A DNA stretch of 64,000 nt from Rostrohypoxylon terebratum (Eukaryota; Ascomycota; Sordariomycetes; Xylariales; Hypoxylaceae), in NCBI GenBank assembly GCA_022497145.1, contig MU385957.1:39854-103853 (forward strand), given 5' to 3'. Every line of letters begins with the position of its first letter. Within the stretch, counting starts at the first letter, position 1. This document shows, in pieces, positions 48,066 through 61,500 of this stretch. A program made the position numbers and the translations under genes. The notes below the pieces were generated by a model. The model saw only the letters and a program-made list of their open reading frames with translations, had not been told where the DNA came from and searched no databases.

Positions 48066-49383
48066 CCTACTGGGTACTCCATATTGACTTGCACTATATG
48101 TAGGTGTACCTGGTTGTGCGACGATAGGGAAGAAGGGAAAGGCGACGATCGCATCGTGGATGCGACGCACGCGCCGCACGTGGCTATGAGGTCTATATAT
48201 GGATGTGTACGCGCTAGCTTGGGGGCTTGATTGCTCGGTGTCGGGACGATCAGGTCGATCAGCCCAACCACCACTTATTATAGCAGCCTCTAAAATCGTA
48301 GGTATGGCTCGAAATGTCGTTGCCTTACACGCGATTTCCCCGTTTATCTGCATGATAACTTTGGTGAATGCTTCGTGTCATATGTTTGTGTTTGTACATG
48401 ACACGCTCTATCGATCTCAATGTGAGGTTGAGTTTTCGTGACTTTTTCATCGCAAGGGATGTCGTAGCCACAATTATCTAACCGTATATATGAAGAACTA
48501 CCTACACTTAACCATGTAACATGCTCGAGACACTTCCTAAGGGGTCGTAGTACTTGATTTGGAGCACAACCAAGGAAGAAGACTACAATAGCCTCATGCC
48601 GGTTAGCTAGTCTATTAGAATTTAGAGGACATCTTGAGTGAAATACCCGGTGCCCTTTGTTCTGCGAATACCCGCACATCCGCCGCTCCTGTCTTGCGGT
48701 CAGGGTTTCAAGACCCATCGGCTCGCCATTGCCGTTAGCTGTAAATGATCCAAGAGATATTGGCTCTTAACTGCAAACGAATAATCTACGGGGCGTTGAC
48801 CAAGTCCAGATCACCCGACTACAATCTATTAAGCAGGATACAATCTATTGAGTACGGCAGCTTGGATTTGTCCAGACTAGCTTACCACTCGCGGCTCTGT
48901 GAAGCTGATAATGACCTCCCCCCTTGGCTGCGAGCAGTCCGACGACAATGTCAAACTTTGGACTTTGGAGAAATCCCGACATCCGCTAAACTTCTTTCGA
49001 TTCCATTCCCCCAAAACACCAAAGCAGCTGCCTAGGTAGGTACCTAAGATAGCCGTAGAATCGCGAATCCATACGGCAAGCGTTGCTCCTTCGGGCACGG
49101 GCTCTGTTGTTAAAAGCCGTTCCGATGGGGAGCCGGTGACTAGTGTTCGGGTATCAGCCCTACAGAAGACCTCGATAGAAAAAGTGGAACAAGAGAAGAC
49201 GGCGACACGCTTAACAGGAGTTGAACCTCGGCCTCTACTCGTTCCACCCTCCGCTTCCGGCAACTATGCTGGCCTCTTGACTCCCGAGGAACCCGGTAGC
49301 AGGGTAGCAGCTAGTATCTATCAGCCATCGTCTGCGTTCGCCCCTAGCTGAAAAAGCCGACAAAACATCCAAAAGGAACAAGC

Positions 49384-49409
49384 CAGTCAGTCAGTCAGTC
49401 AGTCAGTCA
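49384..49409. repeat. CAGT tetranucleotide repeat
   Basis: Six perfect CAGT units, then a partial one, in noncoding DNA. Confidence 0.9.
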
Positions 49410-51636
49410 TACCCGACGAAGGAATATTCCCTACGCCTTCCCTGGCGTTACACGACATGCCTCAAGTCCCTCCCAAAACGACCAGATTTTCCCAATCCAT
49501 ACTTCGGTAGACGGATAGAGGAGCGCCACGCTCTTTTCTGCGCTGCGCAACCGACGACTTCCGCGCAGAAGCAGAGGCAGAAGACAGGAACGGAGATACC
49601 CTGCGCGATCTACAGCGGAGCTGAGGTGCGGGCTACGTCAAGCCTCGCGCCTCCAAGTTTCGGATCCGGCCTGCTGGCTTTTTTGGGAGGGGGAAAAAGT
49701 CCGGCGGTTGCCGCCCTGGACTGGACTGTGCTTCCCGCCACGAGATGGTGGCGCATCTATCTGTGTGCGCTGTGCTATGCGATCGAAGGGTGCTTGCATA
49801 TCCCTTAGGTAATGTGGATTTACCCGCAACCCAAAGACTTCGTTTTTCAGCCTCCCATCTTCGATCTCTTTATCTGGGAGGCAAGACAGACCAGACAGGA
49901 TAGACAAAATCTCTATCCGTCAGGCACTTAGCCCCAAAGGCGCACCGCGAAAACACCGAGCGGGAGGCGTGCGGTGCGGTCTGTGCCACCGTCACGTCGC
50001 GGTATCTTCCACCTGCCATAATTAAACATGTCCATCTAGTAGTTGTTATACCCACTTAGCTGTCTGACAATTGCAACTAGTGTTAGGTATTCGACTTACC
50101 CCACGAAGGTCGGGTGAAAGGCATCTAGTAGTTGGGTACCTACCGAATAAATCGAACGGGGGCGTAAAGAATTTCCCAAAAAGGGGCGTAAAAAAGGTAC
50201 GAAGGGGTCCCCATGGCTTTAGTCTGAGACCTTAGACTCGCAGAATGTGTTCATTTCGACGCCCCTGCTTCGAGGCTCTGGGACCACCGTGATGTCAAAT
50301 CACAGCACATAGATGAAGTACGGCTTGCGTATGAAATAGGTTAGGAAGGTAAGTACTTAGTAGGTAGGATGTAATTAAGTCTTAAGTGAAGTAGTAAGGT
50401 CGTTAACATCGCCGCCGCACTATTTTACCTACTACCGTAGGAGTCACCTACTTCGAGTCACCTACTTCAAGTCGCCTAGTACGGTAGGTATAAACGTCTC
50501 ATGGCGACACAACCACGCGCGCATTGTCTGAGACACCGAACCAACCCCACGTGCCACCAATTTTACGGTACCTACCTACCTACCTGCCTACCTAGTATAT
50601 CTACATAGTAGTAGTAACTCATCCGCTCGTCTCAGATTTCCCCATCCAGCTCATCCCAGGATCCTAGCAACATATCCTTGAAGGAGAAAAAAAAAGCTTC
50701 GAAGGTTTCTGGAAAAAAAGCAAACCTATTACCTAAGGACGTACATACATACTTAGTAAACCTCCGCGGCATCTAGGAACCTGGAATCCCATGCCGGTTG
50801 TATAATATCGACGCCCCCGTACGCTCTTCCGCCAACCACACGACGAACCTCGCATAATAGTCCGGGGTATAATGACGTCGTAGTCCGATCCCAGTCCCAT
50901 TCCATCCGTCCCCCCCCCATCCCTCGACGCACTGAACCTGTTCCCAAGATGGGCGATTTCTCGCATCTACCTATCTACATACATACTAGTAGTACAGCAG
51001 GGCTTGCAAGGCTTGCAGGGCTTGCATGATGACCCACGAACTTCAAAAGGACATCTATCTAATTCTAGGCCTTCTGTATTTCCAAGTTTGCGAGTTCTGG
51101 GATCCCAGGAAATGCGTTACACAGCATGAACTAGGTTATACCTGTCGTCCTATTCTGATAACTATCTAAAGGGCAAGAGGGGCAGAGATAGAGAGAGAGA
51201 GAGAAAGAGAGAAAGAGAGACTGGGGGCTTTTGCGATGAAGATCGCGGTCGGTTCCATGTTGCGACGCTAAGAAAGGTTCAGCGCCACGCCTCCATTTCT
51301 AATCCGCTAAGGTTGCTAAGCTTTGGGCTTGGGCCTATCCAACAGTCCAGGACTCCAGGTAGCTGCGCCGCACGCGCAATTTGCGAGAAAAGCAGTTCAG
51401 TGTCCTCCAGCGCTGCTATCACTGGTGTCCGTCCACTAAAAAAGCCCTGGAGATCCATTACCTACAAAGAGCACCTACCTTTTTGTTATTCTCGAACTTC
51501 CCAGTACGGTTGGGGGAACCCCAGCCCGCTAATAGATATCTCCAGCTATTATTACAGCATACCTGTTACTACTAACAAAGTGCAAAACATCAAAGTTAGC
51601 AATTACCAGTCTTAGCCACCTAACACATCTAACAGC

Positions 51637-51668
<32 letters not shown>
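51637..51668. repeat. CAT trinucleotide repeat
   Basis: About ten perfect CAT units in noncoding DNA. A GA-rich tract lies near 51190-51220. Confidence 0.9.
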
Positions 51669-51985
51669 CCACTTCATTGATTCCAAGGAACCGAAGACCA
51701 TGAAAAAACGAAACAGTAGTGTAGTCCAATGTTACCTAATTACTTAATTACCTAGCAATCAAGCAATCAATCAATCAAGCATGCCGTTCCCTAGCCCTCG
51801 GTCCCGTATGCTCCTCCCCATGCCCCCCCCCATGCCATGTTGTTGTTCGCCCGTTGTCGTTGTTGATCCGTTGTTGATCTGATCGGTTAAGGCCACCCAG
51901 AATCTGGTCCGCGCTCCTATTCTGGCAACATTACTCGACGCTAATCTGTTTCGCGTTTCGCACTCTACTTCAACTCACACTATGT

Positions 51986-52008
51986 AGCAGCAGCAGCAGC
52001 AGCAGCAG
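51986..52008. repeat. AGC trinucleotide repeat
   Basis: Seven to eight AGC units in noncoding DNA, directly after a near-match (CACTATGTA) to the dispersed 9-mer. Confidence 0.9.
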
Positions 52009-52552
52009 TTCTCGAACGAGCCGGGATCGATCTGTCACAACTACACTAAACCATCTCAGGTCCCATGTCTACCCGTACGAGATGCGTACATAGTACGTGA
52101 ACATCCACACCATATCGATGCGATCTAGCCGGGTGCCTAGTAGTAATTATAACTTGTACTGTACCTATCATATTATTATCGTGTATGTAATAAGAACGAG
52201 GGGCGATTCCGTGGATTGCTGTCCTACGGACGTCACATGGGGATGATAGCCCCCCTATGGCCATGGCCATCCATGGCTTGGGACGGGACAGGATGGGATG
52301 GGATGATTAGAAGAAGAAAAAAAAAAGAACACCAATTATGCAACAACTACGCGCCTTCACACTTGGGATTCGCCGCCCCTCTGTCTAGGCCGACAAAAGG
52401 CCCTGAGACAAGAGCCGTGCTAGTCCATTCCTACCAGCCTGCCCTTCCAACTCCGCGCGAATCGGCCGAGCCTTTTTGTCAGGACAGGGCAGGGTGTGCG
52501 GACCGCGGACTCGCACGTACGTTTGATAATAGTTTTTGGTAGTATGTAGGAA

Positions 52553-52576
52553 CCATCCATCCATCCATCCATCCAT
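52553..52576. repeat. CCAT tetranucleotide repeat, 6 copies
   Basis: Six exact CCAT units in noncoding DNA. Confidence 0.9.
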
Positions 52577-55500
52577 TTGGGGAACGCATTCGGTGCTGTT
52601 AGCCCCCAAACAACAACAGCAGGTCTCAGCCCTCAGGTGCCGAAATGACGCTAAGTTCTAGATAGATACCCCTAGAACCGCCGGTGACTTTTTTTTCTTT
52701 TCTACACACGCACGCACCTACCTATTAGGTAGGCATGTATGTAATTACTTAGGCATGTATGTATGAATGTGGTAAGTTCAAGGGGTATGCGCCTTGTTCT
52801 GATGGAGAATTAAAAAAAAGAGAGTTCTGACAACTGGAAAGCCAGTCGAACGAGCCGAACCACTCGGCTACTTTAGCCCCACGGATCAGGGCCTTGATAC
52901 CAAGTTCCAGCGGTCGTGCACAGCCGACAAGCTGAAAAGTCCTTCGACGAAAACCCGCCCTCTCGATTGGTCCATTTTTACGACGAGATTAAAATTGGGA
53001 GACTAGAATCGCTGTAGCCTTGGCTAGGTAGGTATGAAGTTACATACCGAGTTGGGTCCTATCTTGAGAATCGAGATGAACCTGATACAGTGCCTGAAAA
53101 GGGCTTGTTAGATATTCGACCGTGCCGATCAAAAGAAGGCTGAGGCTAGGGTTTCGTTATCCGGATGATGATCATCGACGAAATAGCCATCCTCAACGCA
53201 TTGCGCGCCATGCTATTTTATGTACCTATGCATTCCTGTACTAGTGTACCTAGTATTTGCGTTCCGGGACGAACCTACAGCCCCCAACGCCCCGAAGATG
53301 CCCGGAGACTACAGTAGTAAAGACCGAACGCCATCGGAAATGGTATCTAAATAGGGTAGGCACTGCGATAATTCTCGACCCGGGTGTATGTATGTTATTA
53401 TCGCGCCGTTCGATGGCGCACTACGAAAAAAAGGTCAAGGATAGCGCTCCCCCTTTTGTAATGCAAACATTGACAGAAGGGCGTTCGCGAATATATTTTA
53501 CGCGATGTTCGGCCATTGCCCACTCGCACGTGGAAGTCCGAGCTTACCGGAGTTGCGGATCGGACCGAGCTTGCTGACGATCGCGTTTCATGATGACATC
53601 CGTGACGGCGTAAGAAACGGCGACCTAGGGACGTTGGTTACGTCGTGGAATTAGATATTAGCTAGCTGCCCGAACTGGAGAAGCGCCAACAGCGCCGCAA
53701 AAACTTAGGAACGTAAAAGAAGATTAGAAATCAATAAATCAACCTATCCTCAGCTGAAGATACACGACGTACTATGTAGCAGAGTGACATGGTTTGTTTC
53801 CGCTATGTGCTACATTAATGTGGACGGCGAACCAGAGAGCCAAGGATTCCGCTATTCAACAGCCTTGGCGACGACCTTCTCCTTCAGACACCCCATTAAA
53901 TCCATACAAATCCCATCAGGCTCCCCTTTAAAAAAAAGGGCGCACATGATAGCTGATTGGAAGCCATGATACTATGTAAAATCGAATTTCGGTACAAACC
54001 TTCCGGTATTGATGTTCGACTCCAAATGAGGCTTTTTGCGATGTTACTGTGATAAGAACCACATCGGCGATGTGGGACGTGGGAACGCCCAATACTCGGA
54101 TGGTCCCGTTTCAGCTCGAGAATTAGTGGGATGACCGGTCTTCGTAGTGGGGATAAGTAGAATGGGTATTTCAAAATCTGCGGAGAAGTTTCCAAGGCTA
54201 GATAGGACCGCTAGGGCCGGGCTACCGCCAAAAGCACGACATTTGAGAGCCTTGCCTTGCTTTGCTATGCCGTAGAGATGAGAAATGACGAAGGTGACAT
54301 ACTGTTCGCTTTCGTTCGTGATGGCGTTGAAGATAGATTAGGGGGGCGGTCGGGGTCTAGAACCCCACCATTCACCCCAATATCGAACCATAGTTCGACA
54401 CCTAAATGCAGAGTGCGCTCATTACCTACCTTAATCATCTTCGCTCGCAGACGCCTCGTAACGACGACAGCCTGAAGTTCCAAGTTTTTCCAGCTCTACC
54501 ATATCGACTATATCGACCATATCGAGTCTTCCTCCCATGAAAAGGGAAACCATCGCTGCAGCCAAACGTTAGTTACTAGCTGCGCTACTGTAGACCCGTA
54601 CGAAAACGAACTAGACAGGACCCGCCAATCAATCAGGGGCAAATCGGAGGCGTATTAATAATGCACAAACGCAAGATACGGGCGGTCGCCAGATCTCGGC
54701 CAAGCGCTTTCTCAGCGGAATCCGTGCCGCGCTCATCCTTAGTGTTACACAGGCCTAATACTACAATGGTTGTTTTAGTTGTAACATAGTAACAGCGAGT
54801 AGTTAGCAGTAGTGGCACGAAGTTGTAGAGTCGTAGTAGAGCGGCGGCAGTAGTCACAGCGCGCTATAGCAGTGAGTATGCGCGTCCTTGGTTTGGCCGG
54901 TCAAGAATCCCATATCGTAAAGACGGCGTATCAGGTTCGAGGTCTACGCTGGCGTGACGTACTCTACGACTACGACTATCCCCCATCGTCTGCTTCGGAC
55001 GGAGTATACGGAGTATGAGAGTGAGATGACGGTCAACGAATTTTTCTTAGCTGCTAGCAAGGGTTAGAAGCGTCGAAGAGGATGAGTCCGTATCGGACAA
55101 GCGTTGTTCGCCCATACGCCGCGAAGGGTTGTGGTGTTCCAATGAAAGAGTGGTGGGAAAAGGAGCCAGTCGGTGACGTCGCCGTGATGCATGGAACACC
55201 AAAGAGCGGACGCGACGAGAATCCTCAAACTCCGCAGTTCCAGTTCTAGCGGTGGACGAGAAATGGAAGCATGGTATTCGCCGACGTGCTCAGAAGGCGA
55301 CGGGAAAACCAGTCACGAGAGCGGAGGATTGTGGGCGGTGGATGGCTGGACAGCTGAGATGGCGGTAAGTATTGTGTCGCGCTGAGCTGTAATGTATGTA
55401 TAGCATGTACGGTATGTACGGTAATGTACGATATGTACTGTGATATGTGCAGATGCGTCAAGGGTTCTTTTTTTCGAGTCTAGACAATCTAGGCGCTAGG

Positions 55501-58500
55501 CCGATTGTTCATGGATGTCTTGGGTCAACCGTCAACCGTCGACGATATGATCCAATATGATGTATAGTAGTTGGCGAAGTTGGCGAAGCTGGTCCGAGAG
55601 AGGAGGCTCAAAAAGAAACAGGGGTGTTGGTAGAAGAAAAGAATGTGAGCGAAAAAAAAATAACTGGAGACTCATCATGTATGTAGTATTCTGGATGCAG
55701 TAATGTGTGTACACTATGTGAATAGCTGGTAGCTGGGAGCTGGGAACCGGGAGGTCTGATAGGTGCAATAGAACTAAACGAGTATTAGAGAAATAAAATC
55801 AAGGTGACAAATTGCGCCTCGCGTTACGCCTGAGGCTAAAGCGCGTCACCGTGGAGATCCATTTGGATGCATCGATCTTGCTGCTGTTAATCTCTTCCAA
55901 TGTACTCAGTACGGATGTACTGGCCTATTCGAATTACATTAACATTAAGTTTTACAGGGATCCAAGGTTTCCAAGGTTCCAAGTGCTGTATGGTTGCTGT
56001 ACTATGTATGCTGTATGCACTATCCAAAGCTGCCAAAGGTTGTTTGTAAGGCAAAGTATGGCCAGGTTATGCTGTAGGGCAAATAGGGGTTCGTAAGTAG
56101 AGTACGTATACATCCATAATAGATGTCATTCATGCAGCATTAAACCATTGAGTTTCGCTAGTGTGCAGGCAGTACATAGTACAGCGGTTAAGATGGCAGT
56201 GGATGGTTCCAAGGTTAGATGAAAGCAAGAACAACGTGGTTGCGTTGCAGATCGGGATTTGAGCATCTTGTTGGGCTGCAGATTTGGCAGCGTCGACCCG
56301 TACTAACCACCATGCACCATTTCGACCGACCGCCAGTCTCCCATATAACTGCGCGCAGACATAGGAAAAGACCCCTGTAAAAAGCGGTGGACTCGGGGTC
56401 TCATGCAGTGCAATCTGTGCTTCGCCGCTCCTAAACATCCACTCGCGCCCACCCAGACAGCCCACATTACCCACGCACCTACCACCCAGCATACTTTACC
56501 AGGACCCAGCATCGAATCTGGATATTCCATGGACGCTACAAGGGTACCTTCGATTCCCATCGGCTCCCCACTTTCCCAAGAGATGGTTTAATTGGGAAAC
56601 CCAAGCCAGAACCCATTGGCTAGTCGAATGATTCCATGACCGAATTAGGTCAATTTGGTTCGTACCTACCTCTTCATCAACCACTAGTCCAACCAAGTTG
56701 AACCAACCCAGTCCCCAGGTCGAAGGTCACGCTACAAAGTCCCTCGTAACACAGCATCTTCAACTAGCTTCAAGAAACGCAAGACACGAACATCTCGGAG
56801 GGTATCCCTGTTACGAGACTAATTAACCCCAATTCGCGGGTCTAACCTTAACGTTATTCAAGAGCTAAAGCGGCTCTAAGCTTTTCAAGGTTGAGTCCGG
56901 TCTGGTCTATCCAAGTACAACACAGCCCTACGAATATATCAAATCTGCGACTGGGGAAATTGACGGTGTACATGTATCATCCTCCTCTATCTACTACGGT
57001 ACTACCACTACTAGCTACATAGCTAGCTACTATAGGTACGACATTGAACTTGAGTTGCATGATGTAGGAATATAGACAATTGTCACTGCAATAAGAGTTG
57101 TTTTGTGTAGGTAATACGAATAATGGAAGTGCTGCAAATGTAAGCAAAATAATTGTTAAGATTGAACGTCCCTAAAGGGGCAACTAGGTGACATCGAGCT
57201 CTCATAGACCGAAAAAGGCTTCGCAATGCCAAGTCAAGTTACACAAGCAGGAAGTCACAAGCGAACTCTTTTTCCATTTTACGCACTATGGGGTTAAATA
57301 TAGTATGGTGAAAACAACACCATTCGACATAATCGATGCAGATCTCGAACAATATAGGGATGCATTATTTTTGATAATGTTTAATTATTAAATGTAATGT
57401 TGTGGAATATGCCTACATAGATGTCGGAATGTATTGTACAATTCAGAAACCGATGCTTTGGTTAATAGGAGTTGGTTGGAAGTCCGCAACCGAACGGCAA
57501 GCCGTCAATTGAACACATGAGCGGAGTTTCGGTGATGCGACGAAGGAGAAGCCCGCAAGCTGCCGTCTCCGACCTCAGAGTCCACTTTAGGCGTTGTCTT
57601 GGATTCTTGGTCTAACACCGACGGTGGCCCTGGGTTTATCCAGGCTGTCCTCCAGTCTACTTAGGTACATACATACAATACATATGTAAGTTGTGCTGGG
57701 TTATGCTGAGTTGTGCTAATAATTAATAGGTGTTCGACCCATTTAGGTGTTGTCTTAGCGCTATAACTACGACGTTGACAAGGTTCTTCCAGACACGATG
57801 CAACATCGCTTGTCCCTCAGTTTCGAGGCAAGAGTTTGCGAGGGGCTTCCCTATCTAATCTGCCATTTGCGGCGGTCCCATAGACGCCTGTCCCCCGCCT
57901 GCTCATACTGTCCGCCTGCCGATGCGGCTACCGGCTTGGTGTGGTTAAGTGGATGGTTTGGTTGGATTTGGTTCTCCAGACAATAGATCAGTTGAGGTCA
58001 TCAATAATCATTCGACATCGGTCGACGGCTTCTGAAAGGTTTCCAAATCCTCGGGATTTGTCGTGTGTCCGGCCAAGTTCAAATAGCGAATTGATACCTA
58101 CGATTGCAACCCTATTTATCGCGATGCTCCATTGGATCGTTCGTTGGCAGCCGGTGCTGCGTAACATTCGAATGGCACGCATCTCTCTAACTCCGACCAA
58201 GAACGGCGCGAGCACCTTGTGTCACACGGAGGGCTATGAACAGCGATGCTAGCCATCTTACTGGCAATAACGCGCGGATGATTGCAACGCATAACAGCAC
58301 CCAAGCTACACGTATCCCTATCGACCATTGGAGTTCTGGGCGAAGCTCGGGAAAAGCAGAAGCCTTCAGAAGCCATCGCCATCGCCGTCGTTAATAAAAC
58401 TGCAATTATACTTTTTAAGAAAAAGCTGCATAATACGTAGTTCACCGTTCCCGATATCCAATGAGAGATCTGGAAGCATTTTACCCGTCGACGGGCTGAA

Positions 58501-61500
58501 CCGTTGATCGCCTTGCCTGGTCGCATATCCGCAAATAGAATTTTGTCGCGCGGTGACCAAGCAGATGCCAAAGGATTTAGCTTCAGATTGTCACAAATTA
58601 CTAACAGCCATATAGGCTATCTCGATTGTTATGTATAGCCAGTAACTAAAGTACCGTATTACGCTCTCGGTTGCGATAAGGAGTCTTGGTCTTGATATAC
58701 TGCTAAGATTTTAAGTAGCAGCACGTAATGTGTGTGAAGAAGTAAGACGTAAGGCGGACGATAGCTTGGGGTACGATAGCGCAATCCGCTAGGTGAGAGA
58801 GGGGAAGAATGCCGTGATCTCATAGGAGAATAATAAGGTGCTGTCCTCAGCCCTATGGCAAAAGGGCCATGCGCGCAAGCGGCGACACCGAAAGAACAAG
58901 ACCCGCCACTATGAGCTGCTGCTAGCTGCTAACGGAAGGGCTCGTTGATCTTCGCAAGGTGCAGGGTGCGAACAGTGTACATCGATTACTCACATAGTAC
59001 GCATGTAGCGCATATTACTACTAGTAGTAGTAATGATAGATAGCAAAGAGTCAAAGTCTAACGCATGTGTATGCATCATGAGCCTTGCGCCATCCGCAAG
59101 GTGCGAAATTCTGCCATACAATACGGCGAACGAGGAGATGCGCGGCAGATTTCGCATCGATGAGTAATGGTAATGTACGGTTCACCGTACCAGCTATCTT
59201 GCGTCGCATTTTGTGCGTCAGTTAATTTACTGCCAGACCGCTACAACGGTTTAGCGTCGTCCGCAGTTATACACGTATGCGCGCCGGTTGTACGATCGTT
59301 ATCGCCGTATCGTATCGCCTTCACCCTCGCTATTCCGCGTTGCTACCGCTGCGGGGACGGCGTGGAACAGGGAGACGCACGTAGTAGTACAAAGTAAATA
59401 CAGAGCAGGTAGAGAGATAGGGGTCGGCAGGTTGACGCCATCTGGAGGTAAGTTCTTGCGATGGGCAGGAATCAGGATGGCTCCAGGGGGGGGGCCTCGT
59501 CCCCAGACGCCCAGATACTCCCCCACCACCGGGATACGGGATACGGGATACGGAATACAGGTAATCTAAGCAGAAACAGAAGATCTAGACTTGAAACCTG
59601 GTGCCTGGTGACTGGTGACTGGTGACTGCAGTGATATCAACTGCTATCGGACCATTTCGATAGTCAATATTCGGGGTTTGAATTACCTAGACCGATATCT
59701 CTTGGAAACTCCCCGAAAGCGCATCAATGTACCTTGCGCTATGGGTCAACGGGTCAATGGGTGAACCGATGTGCCTGATGCTTACTTACATATGATTAGT
59801 AGCAACGGCAATAGTGTGCGGATGTCATCTCAGCCCTATGAAGAGCAGCTTTGGAGAAAGGGAGACGGATAGGCGATGGGTAGGTACATGCCTACTAGGT
59901 AGGTAAGTAATAGGTATGTATGTATGTATGTAAGAAAGACGGATCAGGTTAAATCGGTAAGAAATCCCAAGTGTACGTCAGTACCTTATTATTGCTCAGA
60001 CGCCTATAATCTCCAGGGCTGTTACCTGTAACCTCCCGTAGTATCGAGTCGAGCCTACCTAAGCACTTAAGCAAGTACGTACCAGACGTAGTATCTATCC
60101 GTACATAGTAGCATCGACGTGGTGGTGGTGTGATGATGGAAAGAACTGGGGTTCCTAATTAGCCCTCAAGACGGGATTGGTCTTGGCATGACCCAAGACC
60201 ACAGGCACGGGTTCAGTCATTATCCACTCAGAATCGTCCTTGACTGCCGAAAAGAGGGTAAGAACTTTCCAAACTTCCCACGATACGACTGAGTATAACT
60301 TTAAGGGGTTTAGCCCCAACGGACGTACATGTAGGGTATTTCTGTTGTTATGAATATAAATACCTAACTTAGGTATGTATTTTTAATTTCATGTCACCAA
60401 TACCACCCACCTTCCCAGCCGACGTGGATTGTTCGGGACCGCGTAAAAATGATTCCTACTTCATACCTTGGTCCTTGGTACCTGTTTGCGCAGCTACCTG
60501 TAGGTAGTAATGAGTTGTGCTGTACAATAGGTACTTAGTACGCAATTGTATGCCGCGCGATGCGTTGAATTTGTGTGTTTGACTGCTGTGCTTCGCTCGA
60601 GGCTGCGTAGGACGATTGGGAAATTAATAGTCGGCCGAATGACTACCTACCTAGTAGCATCTACTGTAGTACTTTTTTTATACATCACTAGGACACGTAT
60701 CTGCCTGTAGATGGAATCAGAATGGATGTCTCTCATCGTTTTCATCGGTTTACTTAGTTAGGTTCGATATGCAGAAGTACTAGATAGGTAGTATGTTGAA
60801 TAGGCCATAGCTCTTAAGCGGCTAATGTTATATTACGGCGTATGCATGATGTCGTATAAAATCGTCGCTGTTGTGTGTTGAATACGGCATACGACTGACA
60901 TTGGCATTGTCATAGTATCACCAAGACGTTGTTTATGTGCTGGGCAAAAGACCACTGAAGCTAAGTACGCTGTTGAGGAAAGAATCAAGTAAAAGAAACA
61001 AAAAAAAAGTACAGTACATACAGAAGGTTGACCAGGGATAATAGACTCTTGAATTAAAACTTACCAGAAACGGCAAAAGGTCTTATTCTTATTGCACCCT
61101 GCCACTTTCCCAAACGGTGTAATTAGCCCACATTAAACTAGCTGCCGCCTTACGTGTCGTACCTTGTACCCTGAAATAATGCTAGTACATAGTAGTAACA
61201 CTAGTGTAGATTTCTAAGATCCATTTCTATCCGTATAGCGGGTATTTAGCGGTTCATCGTCTAATTTTCAGGGAGTTTTAGGAATGATTAGTGAACCAGG
61301 TGAACATCCATACGCTCCAGGGCTGCTTCTTCCAAAAACCACGTTAAATCCATGCCTAGGGCTATTGTCTGGGCTATCTGGGCTATGTGATTGCGACCAG
61401 GTCCTGAGCATCCATCAATTGATCCATCCTATCCACATCTTACAAATCGCGAGTCGATAGGAAGCCGGGGTTCGACTACGTCGTATATCCCGTCCCAATC

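Noticed and set aside
49195..49240. Minus-strand string GGTTCAACTCC resembling a tRNA B box
   Set aside because: No A box, acceptor stem or T-arm pairing could be built around it. A match of this kind is expected by chance about once in two windows of this size.
58116..58571. 151-codon minus-strand frame
   Set aside because: It lacks an ATG start, has no motif and no flanking exons. Its hydrophobic patch is not enough to call a gene.
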